Positions 17,388-25,455 of a stretch of 64,000 nucleotides of DNA are shown piece after piece. Within the stretch, counting starts at the first letter, position 1. Every line of letters starts with the position of its first letter. Both the position numbers and the translations under genes were made by a program. Source of the DNA: JAENVU01 sp963801105 (GTDB taxonomy: Bacteria; Actinomycetota; Acidimicrobiia; IMCC26256; JAENVU01); assembly GCA_963801105.1 (NCBI GenBank), contig CAWDDH010000003.1, forward strand, positions 868,001 through 932,000, read 5' to 3'. The notes below the pieces were generated by a model that made no database searches, was not told where the DNA came from, and saw only the letters and a list, made by a program, of their open reading frames with translations.

Positions 17388-17888
17388 TCAACCGAAGCGG
17401 CGACAGCCCCAGCCCGACAGGCCGTAGCGGTGGTACACCCGCTCGGCCACCACGATCTGCTGCTCGCGCGTGGCGAGCCCGGCGTTCGACGCGAACTGGC
17501 CTCCGCCGAAGGAGCTCCAGGTGCCGTTGTAGAACCCGAGCCCACCCGAGTACCGCGAGCCGCGCATCGACCAGTTCCCACCGGTCTCGCAGGCGGCGAT
17601 CGCGTCCCAGTTCACACCGGTCTTGGGCCGGAAGTACTCGACCACCGCGGCATAGAACGCGGCCTGCTGCGCGTCGCGCAGCTTGGCCTCGTTGCGGAGG
17701 CGCGCCCGAGCCACCAGCGCGGCCTCGACGGGGATGTGCGCGGCGTGGGGAAGCGCCTCGTGGTGCGCGGCGCGCTGACTCGCCGGCGCGGCGTCTGCGG
17801 CCTGAGAGATCGCGGTGCTCCCGAACGCCGCGGCGGCGACGAGACACGCGGTGACCGCGGCGGTGGCGCTGATCCGACGACTAGCCAC
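17388..17888 (-). CDS. Secreted resuscitation-promoting-factor-like muralytic protein
   Basis: 166 residues. An N-terminal signal peptide (TAAVTACLVAAAAFGSTAISQAADA-like hydrophobic stretch) is followed by an Ala/His-rich linker. The C-terminal Rpf-type lysozyme domain has NWDAIAACETGGNWS (catalytic Glu), SGGLGFYNGTWSSFGG, and ATREQQIVVAERVYHRYGLSGWGC. Such proteins cleave peptidoglycan glycan strands and help dormant actinobacteria resume growth. GTG 17888 is the start: the gene overlaps the end of the upstream transglycosylase gene by 8 bp, so the two are translationally coupled. It is followed by 223 bp before the AarF gene. Confidence 0.88.
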   Translation of the reverse strand: MASRRISATAAVTACLVAAAAFGSTAISQAADAAPASQRAAHHEALPHAAHIPVEAALVARARLRNEAKLRDAQQAAFYAAVVEYFRPKTGVNWDAIAACETGGNWSMRGSRYSGGLGFYNGTWSSFGGGQFASNAGLATREQQIVVAERVYHRYGLSGWGCRRFG

Positions 17889-18447
17889 AACCGCCTCCCC
17901 ACGGACCGAGGCCCTGGGTCGCGAGCAGGTGCTGGGCCATCGCGTCCTGGTCGGCCGCGCTCGCGTTGGCCGGGTTCACCCCGACGAGGTCGGCGCGACC
18001 CGCCGAGCGCGCGGTGTTGTTCCACGTCCCCGGCATGAACTGGTACGCGCCCGCGGCCCCGGAGGACGAGTTGACGACGCCGTACTGGCCGCGGCTCTCA
18101 CGCTGCTTGATGCACGCGAGGACTCCGGTTCCCGAACCACCCGACGACGAGCGGTGCGACGACGTGGCCGCGCGCTGGCGCGCGATGTTGGCCGCCACCG
18201 CCGCGTACCAGCGGGCAGCGTTGGCGTCGTCGACGGCCCGGGTCCAGGCGCGGACCTGGACGGCATGCATCCGGGCCTTCATCGCCGGGTCGACCGAGGG
18301 GAGGTCGACCGACGAGTGGGCACGGCGCTCGGCGTGGGGTGCACGCCGAGCGGCGCTCTCCGCCGCGGCGCTCGCCGACGCGACGAGCGCCGTGCCCGTC
18401 GCGGCGACCAGCAGGCCGGACCCGATCGCGATCGCGCGACCGTTCAT
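17881..18447 (-). CDS. Secreted transglycosylase-like (Rpf-type) protein
   Basis: 188 residues. Signal peptide (GSGLLVAATGTALVASASAA), then an Arg/Ala-rich helical linker, a Ser/Gly linker, and a C-terminal lysozyme-fold domain: CIKQRESRGQYGVVNSSSGA, AGAYQFMPGTWNNTA and a final GLGPWGGGCG. The Glu in QRESRG is the likely catalytic acid. ATG 18447 is preferred over a GTG 15 bases upstream because AAAGGAG lies 6 bases before this ATG. It is first in a two-gene coupled operon with the Rpf-like gene. A near-consensus Crp-type box lies about 250 bp upstream, so the message may have a long leader. Confidence 0.86.
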   Translation of the reverse strand: MNGRAIAIGSGLLVAATGTALVASASAAAESAARRAPHAERRAHSSVDLPSVDPAMKARMHAVQVRAWTRAVDDANAARWYAAVAANIARQRAATSSHRSSSGGSGTGVLACIKQRESRGQYGVVNSSSGAAGAYQFMPGTWNNTARSAGRADLVGVNPANASAADQDAMAQHLLATQGLGPWGGGCG

Positions 18448-18523
18448 GGGGACTCCTTTCACTCCGCTCCCCCTTCCCGGGACCCGGGCGCGCGTGGATG
18501 CACACCTGGATGAGAAGGGAGCG

Positions 18524-18553
18524 AAAGCCTCAAGTGCGAATGCACGGGGCTTT
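18524..18553 (-). promoter_or_regulatory. Leader hairpin upstream of the muralytic operon
   Basis: On the minus strand an AAAGCC arm pairs with GGCTTT around an inner GTGC-ATTC-GCAC stem-loop, giving a compact hairpin between the Crp-like box and the ribosome-binding site. It lies in a gene-free stretch (18448-18774). It could be an attenuator or part of a structured leader. I could not match the leader to the c-di-AMP riboswitch consensus known upstream of some rpf genes. Confidence 0.4.
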
Positions 18554-18693
18554 CAGGACAGTCAGGTTACCCGGGAGTAGGGAGCCCGCCCCAGCCAGAT
18601 GTCAGATACTGGCAGGGATCCGGCGGTGGGCGGTCGGAACCGTCGGCGTTCGGGACTGCTCCGGCGGGCCCGCGCTGACTTGAGGAGAAATTT

Positions 18694-18709
18694 CGTGACG
18701 ACGATCACA
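18694..18709 (-). promoter_or_regulatory. Crp-type operator, TGTGATCGTCGTCACG
   Basis: The minus-strand sequence TGTGA-TCGTCG-TCACG matches the Crp consensus TGTGA-N6-TCACA at 9 of 10 informative positions. It sits about 247 bp upstream of the transglycosylase-like ATG. Crp homologues are known to control rpfA in mycobacteria and streptomycetes, which makes the position meaningful. Binding is inferred. Confidence 0.55.
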
Positions 18710-18745
18710 CCCGCGAGAAATGTCCGGTTCCCACCGAGATGCCGA

Positions 18746-18764
18746 CGGGCGCGGGCAGCGCCCG
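18746..18764 (-). terminator. Hairpin after the sulfatase gene
   Basis: A perfect 7-bp stem CGGGCGC / GCGCCCG with a 5-base loop begins about 10 bp beyond the sulfatase stop codon. There is no U-run, as is common for actinobacterial terminators. Confidence 0.5.
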
Positions 18765-18774
18765 AAAGGGACGA

Positions 18775-20271
18775 TCAGCGCGCCGCGCGACCGTCGAGCA
18801 CACCCCTGGGAGTCACGACGTAACCGGTGAGCGTCTGGTCGACGTGCTCCATGCGCAACGACAGCATGCGTTGCGCATAGCCCAGCACCGTGGCGGCGAA
18901 GCGGGGGTCCTCGGCGCGGTTCACCAGCTCGTGCGGGTCCGTGTCGAGGTCGTAGAAGACCGGGGCCAGACCGGTGAAGTGCACGTACTTGCCGTGGGCG
19001 TCGCGCAACACCGAGATCGCACACTGGTCCATCGTCAGTCCGAGCTGCTGCTCGGCCCACCGGCCGATCGGGTCGCGGAACTCCCACTCCCAGAACGCGC
19101 CGTCGCGCCACGGCACCGCGGCATCGCCGCGGACGAGCGGGAGCAACGAGCGACCGTCACACTGCGACGGAACCGACCGACCGAGCCACTCGAGGATGGT
19201 CGGCATGATGTCGACATTCTCGGTGAAGTGGTCCTCGACCACTGCGCCACGGGTCGAGTCCGCGTCGGGGTCCACGACGATCAGGGGGATGTGGTAGCTC
19301 TCGTCGAACCAGCCGAGCTTCTCGGTGAGCCAGTGGTCACCGAGCTGCTCGCCGTGATCCGACGTGAGGACGACCAGGGTGTCGTCCCATTGCCCACGTT
19401 CACGCAACCCGTCGAAGAGACGGCCGAGCTGGGCATCGACCTCGCTCATCATCCCGTAGTAGGTCGCCCGCGTCCGGCGCAGCTCCTCCGGATCGTCGCC
19501 CAGGCGGACGCCGGGGATCGCCAGGGCTCCCGCCAGGACCGGGTGCTGGGCGGACTCGGCCTCGACGGTCGGGTGCCGGACCGGCTCGGGGACCTCGGCC
19601 GGGTCGTACATCGAGGCGTAGGGCTCGGGCGCCACGAACGGCGGATGCGGCCGGATGTAGGCGAGGTGCGCGAACCAGGGGGCTTCGACGCCGTCGAGGT
19701 GGTCGAGGAACTCCCCGGTGAGGAAGGCCGCCTCGGTGTGCTCGGCGGCGTACGCGACCGGGGCACCCGGCGCGTCCGACACCGGCTCGTACATCCGGCG
19801 AACGTCGGCCGGCACGTCGTAGCCCTGCGTGCGCAACCACTCACCCCATGCCGCGAGGTGCTCGGGCAGGTCGACGACGGCGCGGTACCCGGGCAGCACC
19901 CCCTCGTAGGACCGGAGGCGGGGGTCGTCCGGCGCGAGCACCCGGGGATCGGGGCTCGCATCGGTGTAGCCGAAGAGCACCGGGTCGTAGCCGGCGGCGC
20001 GCGCCTCGAGCGCGACGTTCGTGAACCGCGCGTCGAGCGGCGTGCCGTTCAACGCGGACCGGTGCTTCATCAGGTACTGACCGGTGTGCAACGACGCCCG
20101 TGACGGACCGCAGGGTGCCGCCTGGGCGTAGTGCCGCCGGAACAGCACGCCGGCGGCGGCGAGCCGATCGAGGTTCGGCGTGAGGACGACGGGATGGCCC
20201 GCCGCGCCGAGGCAGTCCCCGCGCCACTGGTCCACGGTGATCAGCAGGACGTTCCGCAGGGGTGTCGGCAT
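18775..20271 (-). CDS. Type I sulfatase / phosphonate monoester hydrolase-like
   Basis: Alkaline-phosphatase-superfamily hydrolase of 498 residues. The sulfatase signature is APCGPSRASLHTGQYLMKHR, with Cys54 as the residue converted to formylglycine (C-x-P-S-R). The first metal motif is LLITVDQWRGD, the later metal motif VLTSDHGEQLGDHWLTEKLGWF, and YHIPLIVVDP follows. The DQWR variant and overall layout resemble phosphonate monoester hydrolase-type sulfatases, so the ester cleaved (sulfate, phosphonate or phosphodiester) is uncertain. No signal peptide is seen, suggesting a cytosolic enzyme. No formylglycine-generating enzyme gene is adjacent. It is followed by a hairpin and then the muralytic operon. 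Confidence 0.88.
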   Translation of the reverse strand: MPTPLRNVLLITVDQWRGDCLGAAGHPVVLTPNLDRLAAAGVLFRRHYAQAAPCGPSRASLHTGQYLMKHRSALNGTPLDARFTNVALEARAAGYDPVLFGYTDASPDPRVLAPDDPRLRSYEGVLPGYRAVVDLPEHLAAWGEWLRTQGYDVPADVRRMYEPVSDAPGAPVAYAAEHTEAAFLTGEFLDHLDGVEAPWFAHLAYIRPHPPFVAPEPYASMYDPAEVPEPVRHPTVEAESAQHPVLAGALAIPGVRLGDDPEELRRTRATYYGMMSEVDAQLGRLFDGLRERGQWDDTLVVLTSDHGEQLGDHWLTEKLGWFDESYHIPLIVVDPDADSTRGAVVEDHFTENVDIMPTILEWLGRSVPSQCDGRSLLPLVRGDAAVPWRDGAFWEWEFRDPIGRWAEQQLGLTMDQCAISVLRDAHGKYVHFTGLAPVFYDLDTDPHELVNRAEDPRFAATVLGYAQRMLSLRMEHVDQTLTGYVVTPRGVLDGRAAR

Positions 20272-20299
20272 CCCCGAAGACTACGGAGCCGGACGCGGG

Positions 20300-22258
20300 C
20301 TAGGGCATGGTCGCCGCGCCGCGGGCGAGCGGGGCGCCCCAGTAGGGCCCGCCGACGGTCGCGGCGGGCGCAGGATCGCCACCCGTGCCGAAGCGGTGGA
20401 GGCCACCGAGGTAGTCGAGCACCCAGCCCCCGCTGCCGTCCGGCGCGAGCACGATGCCACGCGCGACGTCCAGACCGGGCCAGGACGGCCCGCCGGCGTT
20501 CGGTCTGGGCGCCCCGCCCAACGCGTAGATCCTTCCCGTACGGTCGACCACGTAGCCGCCATGACCGTCGGGCATGAGCGCGACGCCGCGCGCCATGTCC
20601 TGGCCCAGCCAGTACGGCGCTCCGGAGAGCCTCGGCGGCTTCGGCCCGCTGCCGATCGAGAAGGGGTGAAGCCCGCCGTAGCCGTCGAGCTCGTAGCCAC
20701 CGGTGCCTTCGGGCACCACCGCCACGCCGCGGACGATGTCCCACCCGAGCCAGTACGGCGTGCCGTGCACCCTCGGGCGAGCACCATCGCCGACGGTCAG
20801 CGCGTGGGCCCCGCCGAACGCGTCGACCTCGATGGCACCGCCACCGGGAAGGACGGCCACGCCGCGAGCGATGTCCCAGCCGAGCCAGTACGGGTTGCCG
20901 CTGACCGCGACCGCGCCACCGTGACAGCGCGCGCTCCAGCCGTGGATCCCGCCATAAGCGTCGAGCACCACACCCTGGACCGGCGGACCGGCGGAGGACC
21001 CGTCCGCCTGGTAGCGCCAGAGCGCGACACGGTCGTGTCCGGACCGGCGGACGCTGCCGACGGCGAGAAGTCGCCCGTCGGCCGGGACCACGACCCCGCC
21101 CACGACGGACCGGCGGCCCGCGTCGGCGACGGTGGCACCGTCGATGCCGAAGCCGGGGTCGGGAGTGCCGTCGTCCTCGAGGCGTAGCAGCACGACGTCG
21201 TTGTCGGTCCCGACCCTGGAGTTCGCAGCAACGACCAGCTTCCCGCCCGTCGTGCGCACGACGGCAACCGGTTGATCGTCCACGCCGAACGACTCCCGGA
21301 ACGCGGTGAACGACGAATCCACCGTGCCGTCGCTGTGGAAGCGGCGCACGATCGTCTGGCCGTGACCCGACGCACCGAAGCCGGAGCCGGCCACGACGAG
21401 CGTGCCACCGGGCCCGGTCGTGATCGCCGACGCACGGTCATCGCCGCCGAGGTCGAGCGTGACCCCCGACGAACCGCCGAAGCCGGAATCGGTGCTGCCG
21501 TCGGACGCGAGTCGCAGCACCCGCCAGTCGGACGGGCTCGTCGTGGTGGCGCCCGCGACGTACACCGAGCCGTCGGCGCGCAGCGCGACCCCGGCGACGT
21601 CGAGGCCGAGCCCGTCACGTCGGCCATCGCCGGCCCAGGACGGGTCGAGCACCCCGGCCGCGGTGTAGCGGGCGACGAACCCACCCGGTCCCGCCGTGCC
21701 GGCGACGATCGCGCCACCGTCGGAGGTCACCGCGACGGCGGCCACGCCGTCGGTACCACCGGCGTCGAAGGTGAGCTTGCCGTTCCCCGCGAACGTCGAG
21801 TCGAGCTTGCCGTTGCTCTTGAGCCGGGCGACCACCGAGTCGGTCGTCGCGCCGCTCATGCGTCTGCCGCCGACGAGCGCGCCGCCCCCGGAGGTCGCGG
21901 CGACCGCGTCGTAGCGCCCGTTGCCGGTCACGCCCACCCGCGTGGCGCCGGCGGTCCCGAAGGTGGTGTCGGGCGCGCCGGCGGCGAGCCGCATCACGAG
22001 CGCGTCGGTGCCCGCCGCGCCCGCGACGAGCACCTTGCCGTCGGCGGTCGGCGCCGCCGCGCGTGCCCGGCTGTTCGATCGGGCCGCGACGTCGACTGTG
22101 CGGACGCCGCAGGCGCCGTACGCTCCGTCCGGATCCCCGGGCCAGGCACCGGCCGGACCCGATCCGAGCGCCACGACGCCGAGACTCACGGCGATCAGCG
22201 GGACGATGCAACGACGGTACGTGGGACGACCTCCACCTCGAAGTCCACGACGTTGCAT
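20300..22258 (-). CDS. Secreted delta-60-repeat protein with a second C-terminal repeat series
   Basis: 652 residues with a signal peptide (IVPLIAVSLGVVALGSGPAGAW). Residues of about 40-400 hold delta-60-type beta-propeller-like repeats with the recurring pattern G-x-LD-x-x-F-x-G-x-G (for example KLDSTFAGNGKLTFD, GVLDPSWAGDG, STDSGFGGSSGV). From about residue 425 a different unit of about 50 residues recurs four to five times: PYWLGWDIARGVAVLP, PYWLGWDIVRGVAVVP, PYWLGQDMARGVALMP, SWPGLDVARGIVLAP, PYWGAPLARGAA, each followed by a Y/V-LD-x-x-GG-x-H segment. The start is ATG 22258 with GGAG about 13 bases upstream. Likely a cell-surface or secreted protein; function unknown. Confidence 0.82.
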   Translation of the reverse strand: MQRRGLRGGGRPTYRRCIVPLIAVSLGVVALGSGPAGAWPGDPDGAYGACGVRTVDVAARSNSRARAAAPTADGKVLVAGAAGTDALVMRLAAGAPDTTFGTAGATRVGVTGNGRYDAVAATSGGGALVGGRRMSGATTDSVVARLKSNGKLDSTFAGNGKLTFDAGGTDGVAAVAVTSDGGAIVAGTAGPGGFVARYTAAGVLDPSWAGDGRRDGLGLDVAGVALRADGSVYVAGATTTSPSDWRVLRLASDGSTDSGFGGSSGVTLDLGGDDRASAITTGPGGTLVVAGSGFGASGHGQTIVRRFHSDGTVDSSFTAFRESFGVDDQPVAVVRTTGGKLVVAANSRVGTDNDVVLLRLEDDGTPDPGFGIDGATVADAGRRSVVGGVVVPADGRLLAVGSVRRSGHDRVALWRYQADGSSAGPPVQGVVLDAYGGIHGWSARCHGGAVAVSGNPYWLGWDIARGVAVLPGGGAIEVDAFGGAHALTVGDGARPRVHGTPYWLGWDIVRGVAVVPEGTGGYELDGYGGLHPFSIGSGPKPPRLSGAPYWLGQDMARGVALMPDGHGGYVVDRTGRIYALGGAPRPNAGGPSWPGLDVARGIVLAPDGSGGWVLDYLGGLHRFGTGGDPAPAATVGGPYWGAPLARGAATMP

Positions 22259-22335
22259 GAGTTCTCGGCATCTCCGGCCGAACTTCTGAAACCAGACGCA
22301 TCTGCTCCGCCGCCCGCGTGCCGGCGCGGCGCGCG

Positions 22336-23664
22336 TCAGGCCTCGACGGGAACCTCGGATTCCGGCCGGTCCGGCGCGCCGCCGCCACGGGCCCGATCGC
22401 GGACGAGACCGAACGCCGCGTCGATCGCGACCGCGGCGAGGACGCACAACGCGACCTCGGCCGACGAGCGGAACCGCGTGCTCGCGTAGGTCAGGACGAC
22501 GGTCACCAGCACGATCACCGGCGGGACCAGGAGCGGGAAGACGGGTGCGGTACGTTTCCGACGGAGCGCGATCGCGCCCGCCACCGACAGCAGCGCCATC
22601 GCGTAGAAGGAGTACATGCCCGCCCGCGCGAGCCACAGCGCGCGCCCTTCGATCACGCTGTCGATGTTGATCTGGAGGCTGGGGTGGTAGAGCCCGACGA
22701 CAGCAGCGAGCCTCGCGGCCACGATGCCCGGGAGCAGGTCCTCGTGATGGCGGATGTAACGCAGCGCGGCCCGTCGGTAGACCTCATCCTGCTGCGACTG
22801 GTCGAGATTGCCGGGCGGCATCTCGCGGTCACGGATGTCGATCGTGCACTGTTGCGAGAAGTAGCTCTTGTGGTTCGAGCGCCACACCCGATCGCAATCG
22901 GCCGCCGAGAGCAACGAGCCGTACGACGAGGTGAGGAACACCGGCTTCTCGAAGCGGCTGAAGTTGAACGCGACCCACGGCGTGACCACCGCGATGCCGG
23001 CGAGCCCGCCCGCGACGATTCCGAGCCAACGGCGTCGCCGGTCCGGTCCGGGCGCGAGCACAGCAAGGGGAATCACCAGGAACGGCACCAGCAGGATGAG
23101 CTCGGAGCGGCTCAACGCGCCGACCCCACCCGCGGCGCCGACCGCGACCAGCCCCCAGGTCGACGGCGACCTCCAGTACCGGTACGCCAGCCAGAGGGTG
23201 AGCGCGGTGGCCGCCATCGCGAGCGTCTCGGCCATGAGCGACGTGTCCGGGACCCACACGTTCGGGTAGACGGCGGCGAGGACCGCGGCGATGACACCGA
23301 CCCGCGGTCCCGCCACCTGGCGTCCGATCAGGCCGACCAGCACGATCGTCCCCGCACCGAGGATCGACGACCACACCAGGTGGGCGAGCACGCTCTGGAA
23401 CCCGACCACCGACGGGATCGCCAGGAACATGACGTAGAGCGGTGGATGCTCCGCGGCCTGCACGACGCGATGGGGATAGAACGGAGAGGTGAAGCCCTTG
23501 CCGTCGGCGAGCACATTCGCGCCCGCGTGGTAGAAGTACGCGTCGCCGCCGAAGTCGTAGTACTGCCGCGAGACGAACACGTAGACGAGCCTGATCGTCA
23601 GCCCGCCGAGCACGACCGCGCCGAGCGCCCACCAGAACCAACGCGTGGACTCGGGGCGCTCCAT
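22336..23664 (-). CDS. GT39-like membrane glycosyltransferase (ArnT/PMT superfamily)
   Basis: A 442-residue multi-pass membrane protein of the GT-C fold. The first helix (WWALGAVVLGGLTIRLVYVFV) is followed by an extracytoplasmic loop with DAYFYHAGANVLADGKGF, equivalent to the catalytic D-x-x-Y/F-Y region, and PFYPHRVVQAAEHPPLYVMFLA with the H-P-P-L-Y motif typical of the family. About ten helices follow. These enzymes move a sugar from a polyprenyl-phosphate donor onto protein or lipid at the outer face. ATG 23664 is preferred, since the 32 residues upstream of it look non-coding. Donor and acceptor are unknown. Confidence 0.82.
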   Translation of the reverse strand: MERPESTRWFWWALGAVVLGGLTIRLVYVFVSRQYYDFGGDAYFYHAGANVLADGKGFTSPFYPHRVVQAAEHPPLYVMFLAIPSVVGFQSVLAHLVWSSILGAGTIVLVGLIGRQVAGPRVGVIAAVLAAVYPNVWVPDTSLMAETLAMAATALTLWLAYRYWRSPSTWGLVAVGAAGGVGALSRSELILLVPFLVIPLAVLAPGPDRRRRWLGIVAGGLAGIAVVTPWVAFNFSRFEKPVFLTSSYGSLLSAADCDRVWRSNHKSYFSQQCTIDIRDREMPPGNLDQSQQDEVYRRAALRYIRHHEDLLPGIVAARLAAVVGLYHPSLQINIDSVIEGRALWLARAGMYSFYAMALLSVAGAIALRRKRTAPVFPLLVPPVIVLVTVVLTYASTRFRSSAEVALCVLAAVAIDAAFGLVRDRARGGGAPDRPESEVPVEA

Positions 23665-23713
23665 GCGGGAGCGATCGTAGGCGAGGCCGCGAGCGCGGAT
23701 CCGCCCGACGACG

Positions 23714-24919
23714 TCAGGCGGCGGCGCGCTCCAGGATGTGCACCCCACAGGCCGAGCCAAGTCCGATCACATGGGCCAGGCCGACCCGGGCGCCCTCGAT
23801 CTGACGGTCACCGGCCTCACCGCGCAGGTGGTGGCAGACCTCCCAGATGTTCGCGATCCCGGTGGCGGAGATGGGATGGCCCTTCGACTCGAGGCCACCC
23901 GACACGTTGACCGGGGTCCGGCCGTCCCGCCACGTCGCACCGGAGCGGAAAAGGTCGGCCGCGCCGCCCTCCTCACAGAGCATCAGGTTGTCGTAGTGGA
24001 CGAGCTCCGCGGTGGCGAAGCAGTCGTGGAGCTCGACGAGGTCGAGATCCTCGGGTCCGACGCCGGCCGCTTCGTACGCCTGGGTCGCGGCGTTGCGCGT
24101 CAGGGTGTTCACGTTCGGGAGGACCTGGCAGGCCTCCTCCCACGGGTCGGTGGTGAGCACCGACGCCGAGACCTTGATCGCGCGCCGCTGCTGCTCGAGG
24201 GACAGCGTCCGCAGCTTCGCGTCGCTCACCACCACGGCCGCGGCCGCGCCGTCACAGTTGGCCGAGCACATCGGTCGTGTGTTCGGGTAGGCGATCATCA
24301 CGTCGTTCATGATCTGCTCGAGTGTGAAGCGCTTCTGATAGCTGGCGAGCGGGTTGAGCGTCGAGTGCGCGTGGTTCTTCTCCGAGATCCGCGCGAAGAG
24401 TTCGAAGTCCACACCGCCGTAGCGGTGCCCGTACTCCATCCCGATCTGGGCGAAGACGCCGGGCATCGTCTCGGTGCCGATGCGTCCGTCGACCGACGCG
24501 ACCGCGCCGTAGCGACCGTGCGGTGTCCACTCGTCGGAGTCCTTGGCCCGGGCGCCGCCCGCGAGCAGTCCCGCGCCCGACAGCTTCTCGACGCCGACGG
24601 CGAGTCCCATGTCGCACTCGCCCGCCTTCACCGACATGATCGCCGTGCGCAGCGCCGTCGCGCCGGTGGCGCACGCGTTCGCGACGTTGTAGACGGGGAT
24701 ACCGGTCTGGCCGACCTGCTTCTGGAGCGTCTGGCCGATCCCGCCGGCGCCGCCCATCAGGTTCCCCGCCGCGAGGATGCCCATGTCGCGCATCGTCACG
24801 CCGCCGTCGGCCAGCGCGCCCATCGTCGCCTCGGCCGCCAGGTCGATCGTGTCGAGGTCGGGGTGCTTTCCGAACTTCGTCATGTGGATCCCGAGGATCC
24901 AGATGTCCTCACCGGCCAT
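23714..24919 (-). CDS. Thiolase-fold acyl transferase (SCP-x/lipid-transfer-type)
   Basis: 401 residues. Matches the actinobacterial 'lipid-transfer protein' thiolases that degrade steroid or branched acyl chains or act as aldolases with a DUF35 partner. The nucleophile segment is YNVANACATGATALRTAI (Cys near residue 84). Later blocks are LVELHDCFATAELVHYDNL, NVSGGLESKGHPISATGIAN with the active-site His, and a final GLGSACGVHIL. ATG 24919 follows GGAAGGAG. The gene overlaps its upstream OB-fold/zinc-ribbon partner by 11 bp, so the two products almost certainly form a complex. Substrate not determined. Confidence 0.87.
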   Translation of the reverse strand: MAGEDIWILGIHMTKFGKHPDLDTIDLAAEATMGALADGGVTMRDMGILAAGNLMGGAGGIGQTLQKQVGQTGIPVYNVANACATGATALRTAIMSVKAGECDMGLAVGVEKLSGAGLLAGGARAKDSDEWTPHGRYGAVASVDGRIGTETMPGVFAQIGMEYGHRYGGVDFELFARISEKNHAHSTLNPLASYQKRFTLEQIMNDVMIAYPNTRPMCSANCDGAAAAVVVSDAKLRTLSLEQQRRAIKVSASVLTTDPWEEACQVLPNVNTLTRNAATQAYEAAGVGPEDLDLVELHDCFATAELVHYDNLMLCEEGGAADLFRSGATWRDGRTPVNVSGGLESKGHPISATGIANIWEVCHHLRGEAGDRQIEGARVGLAHVIGLGSACGVHILERAAA

Positions 24920-25322
24920 TGCTTGCTCCTTCCAGCGGGGCGAACCCGAATGCGATCGCCTCGGTCCCGGCGCTGTCGACGCCGACGACCTGTGTCGCGA
25001 GGCGCACCTTCATCCCGAGGTGAACGTGCTCGGGATCGGGGGGCGTGTCGATGATGTTGGCGCGCACGCTCGTGCCGTCGCAGTCGACCAGCGCGGCGAC
25101 GAACGGGACCGGGACCCCCGGCGCGGCGAGCGACACGATCGTGAAGGCCGCGACCTCGCCCGAGGTGGCGAGGTCGACGTCGCGGAACTCGGTCGCGAAG
25201 CAGCCGGCGCAGGCGTTGCGGCGATCGAAGTACCGGGCGCCGCACGCCGTGCACTCGTGCGCCACGAGGTGTGGCTCGGGCTCGAGCCGCAGGTAGTCGA
25301 CGAACGGGATCTGCTTGCCCAT
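24909..25322 (-). CDS. Zn-ribbon/OB-fold (DUF35) partner protein
   Basis: A 137-residue ChsH2/DUF35-type protein. The N-terminal zinc ribbon has HECTACGARYFDRRNACAGC (four cysteines), and the rest is an OB-fold beginning AAFTIVSLAAPGVPVPFVAALVD and ending AIAFGFAP. Partners of SCP-x thiolases or MaoC-like hydratases use this fold to bind acyl-CoA. ATG 25322 gives the standard N-terminus (MGKQIPFVDYL). It overlaps the thiolase gene by 11 bp and is first in the operon. Upstream is a 133-bp divergent region shared with the beta-helix gene. Confidence 0.88.
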   Translation of the reverse strand: MGKQIPFVDYLRLEPEPHLVAHECTACGARYFDRRNACAGCFATEFRDVDLATSGEVAAFTIVSLAAPGVPVPFVAALVDCDGTSVRANIIDTPPDPEHVHLGMKVRLATQVVGVDSAGTEAIAFGFAPLEGASNGR

Positions 25323-25455
25323 GGGTGGTCCTCCCGGGTCCTCCGGCGGGCGGGGACACCACCTTGCACCACCTCCGGGGCCGGGGACCAATCTCGCCGC
25401 GGCGAGCGGTCGGACCCATCTTCAATCTGCGGCGCTCCGCTGCCGATACCCCGGT

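Noticed and set aside
15275..17854. Long plus-strand open frames opposite the glycosylase, AarF and Rpf-like genes
   Set aside because: High GC removes stop codons; composition is Arg/Ser/Pro-rich, and conserved motifs lie only on the minus strand.
18448..18774. c-di-AMP (ydaO-type) riboswitch in the muralytic operon leader
   Set aside because: Location fits known cases, but I find no GGGGGAACC, GGGUGAAUC or PGACAGCUAAC-like conserved segments on the minus strand. Infernal would settle it.
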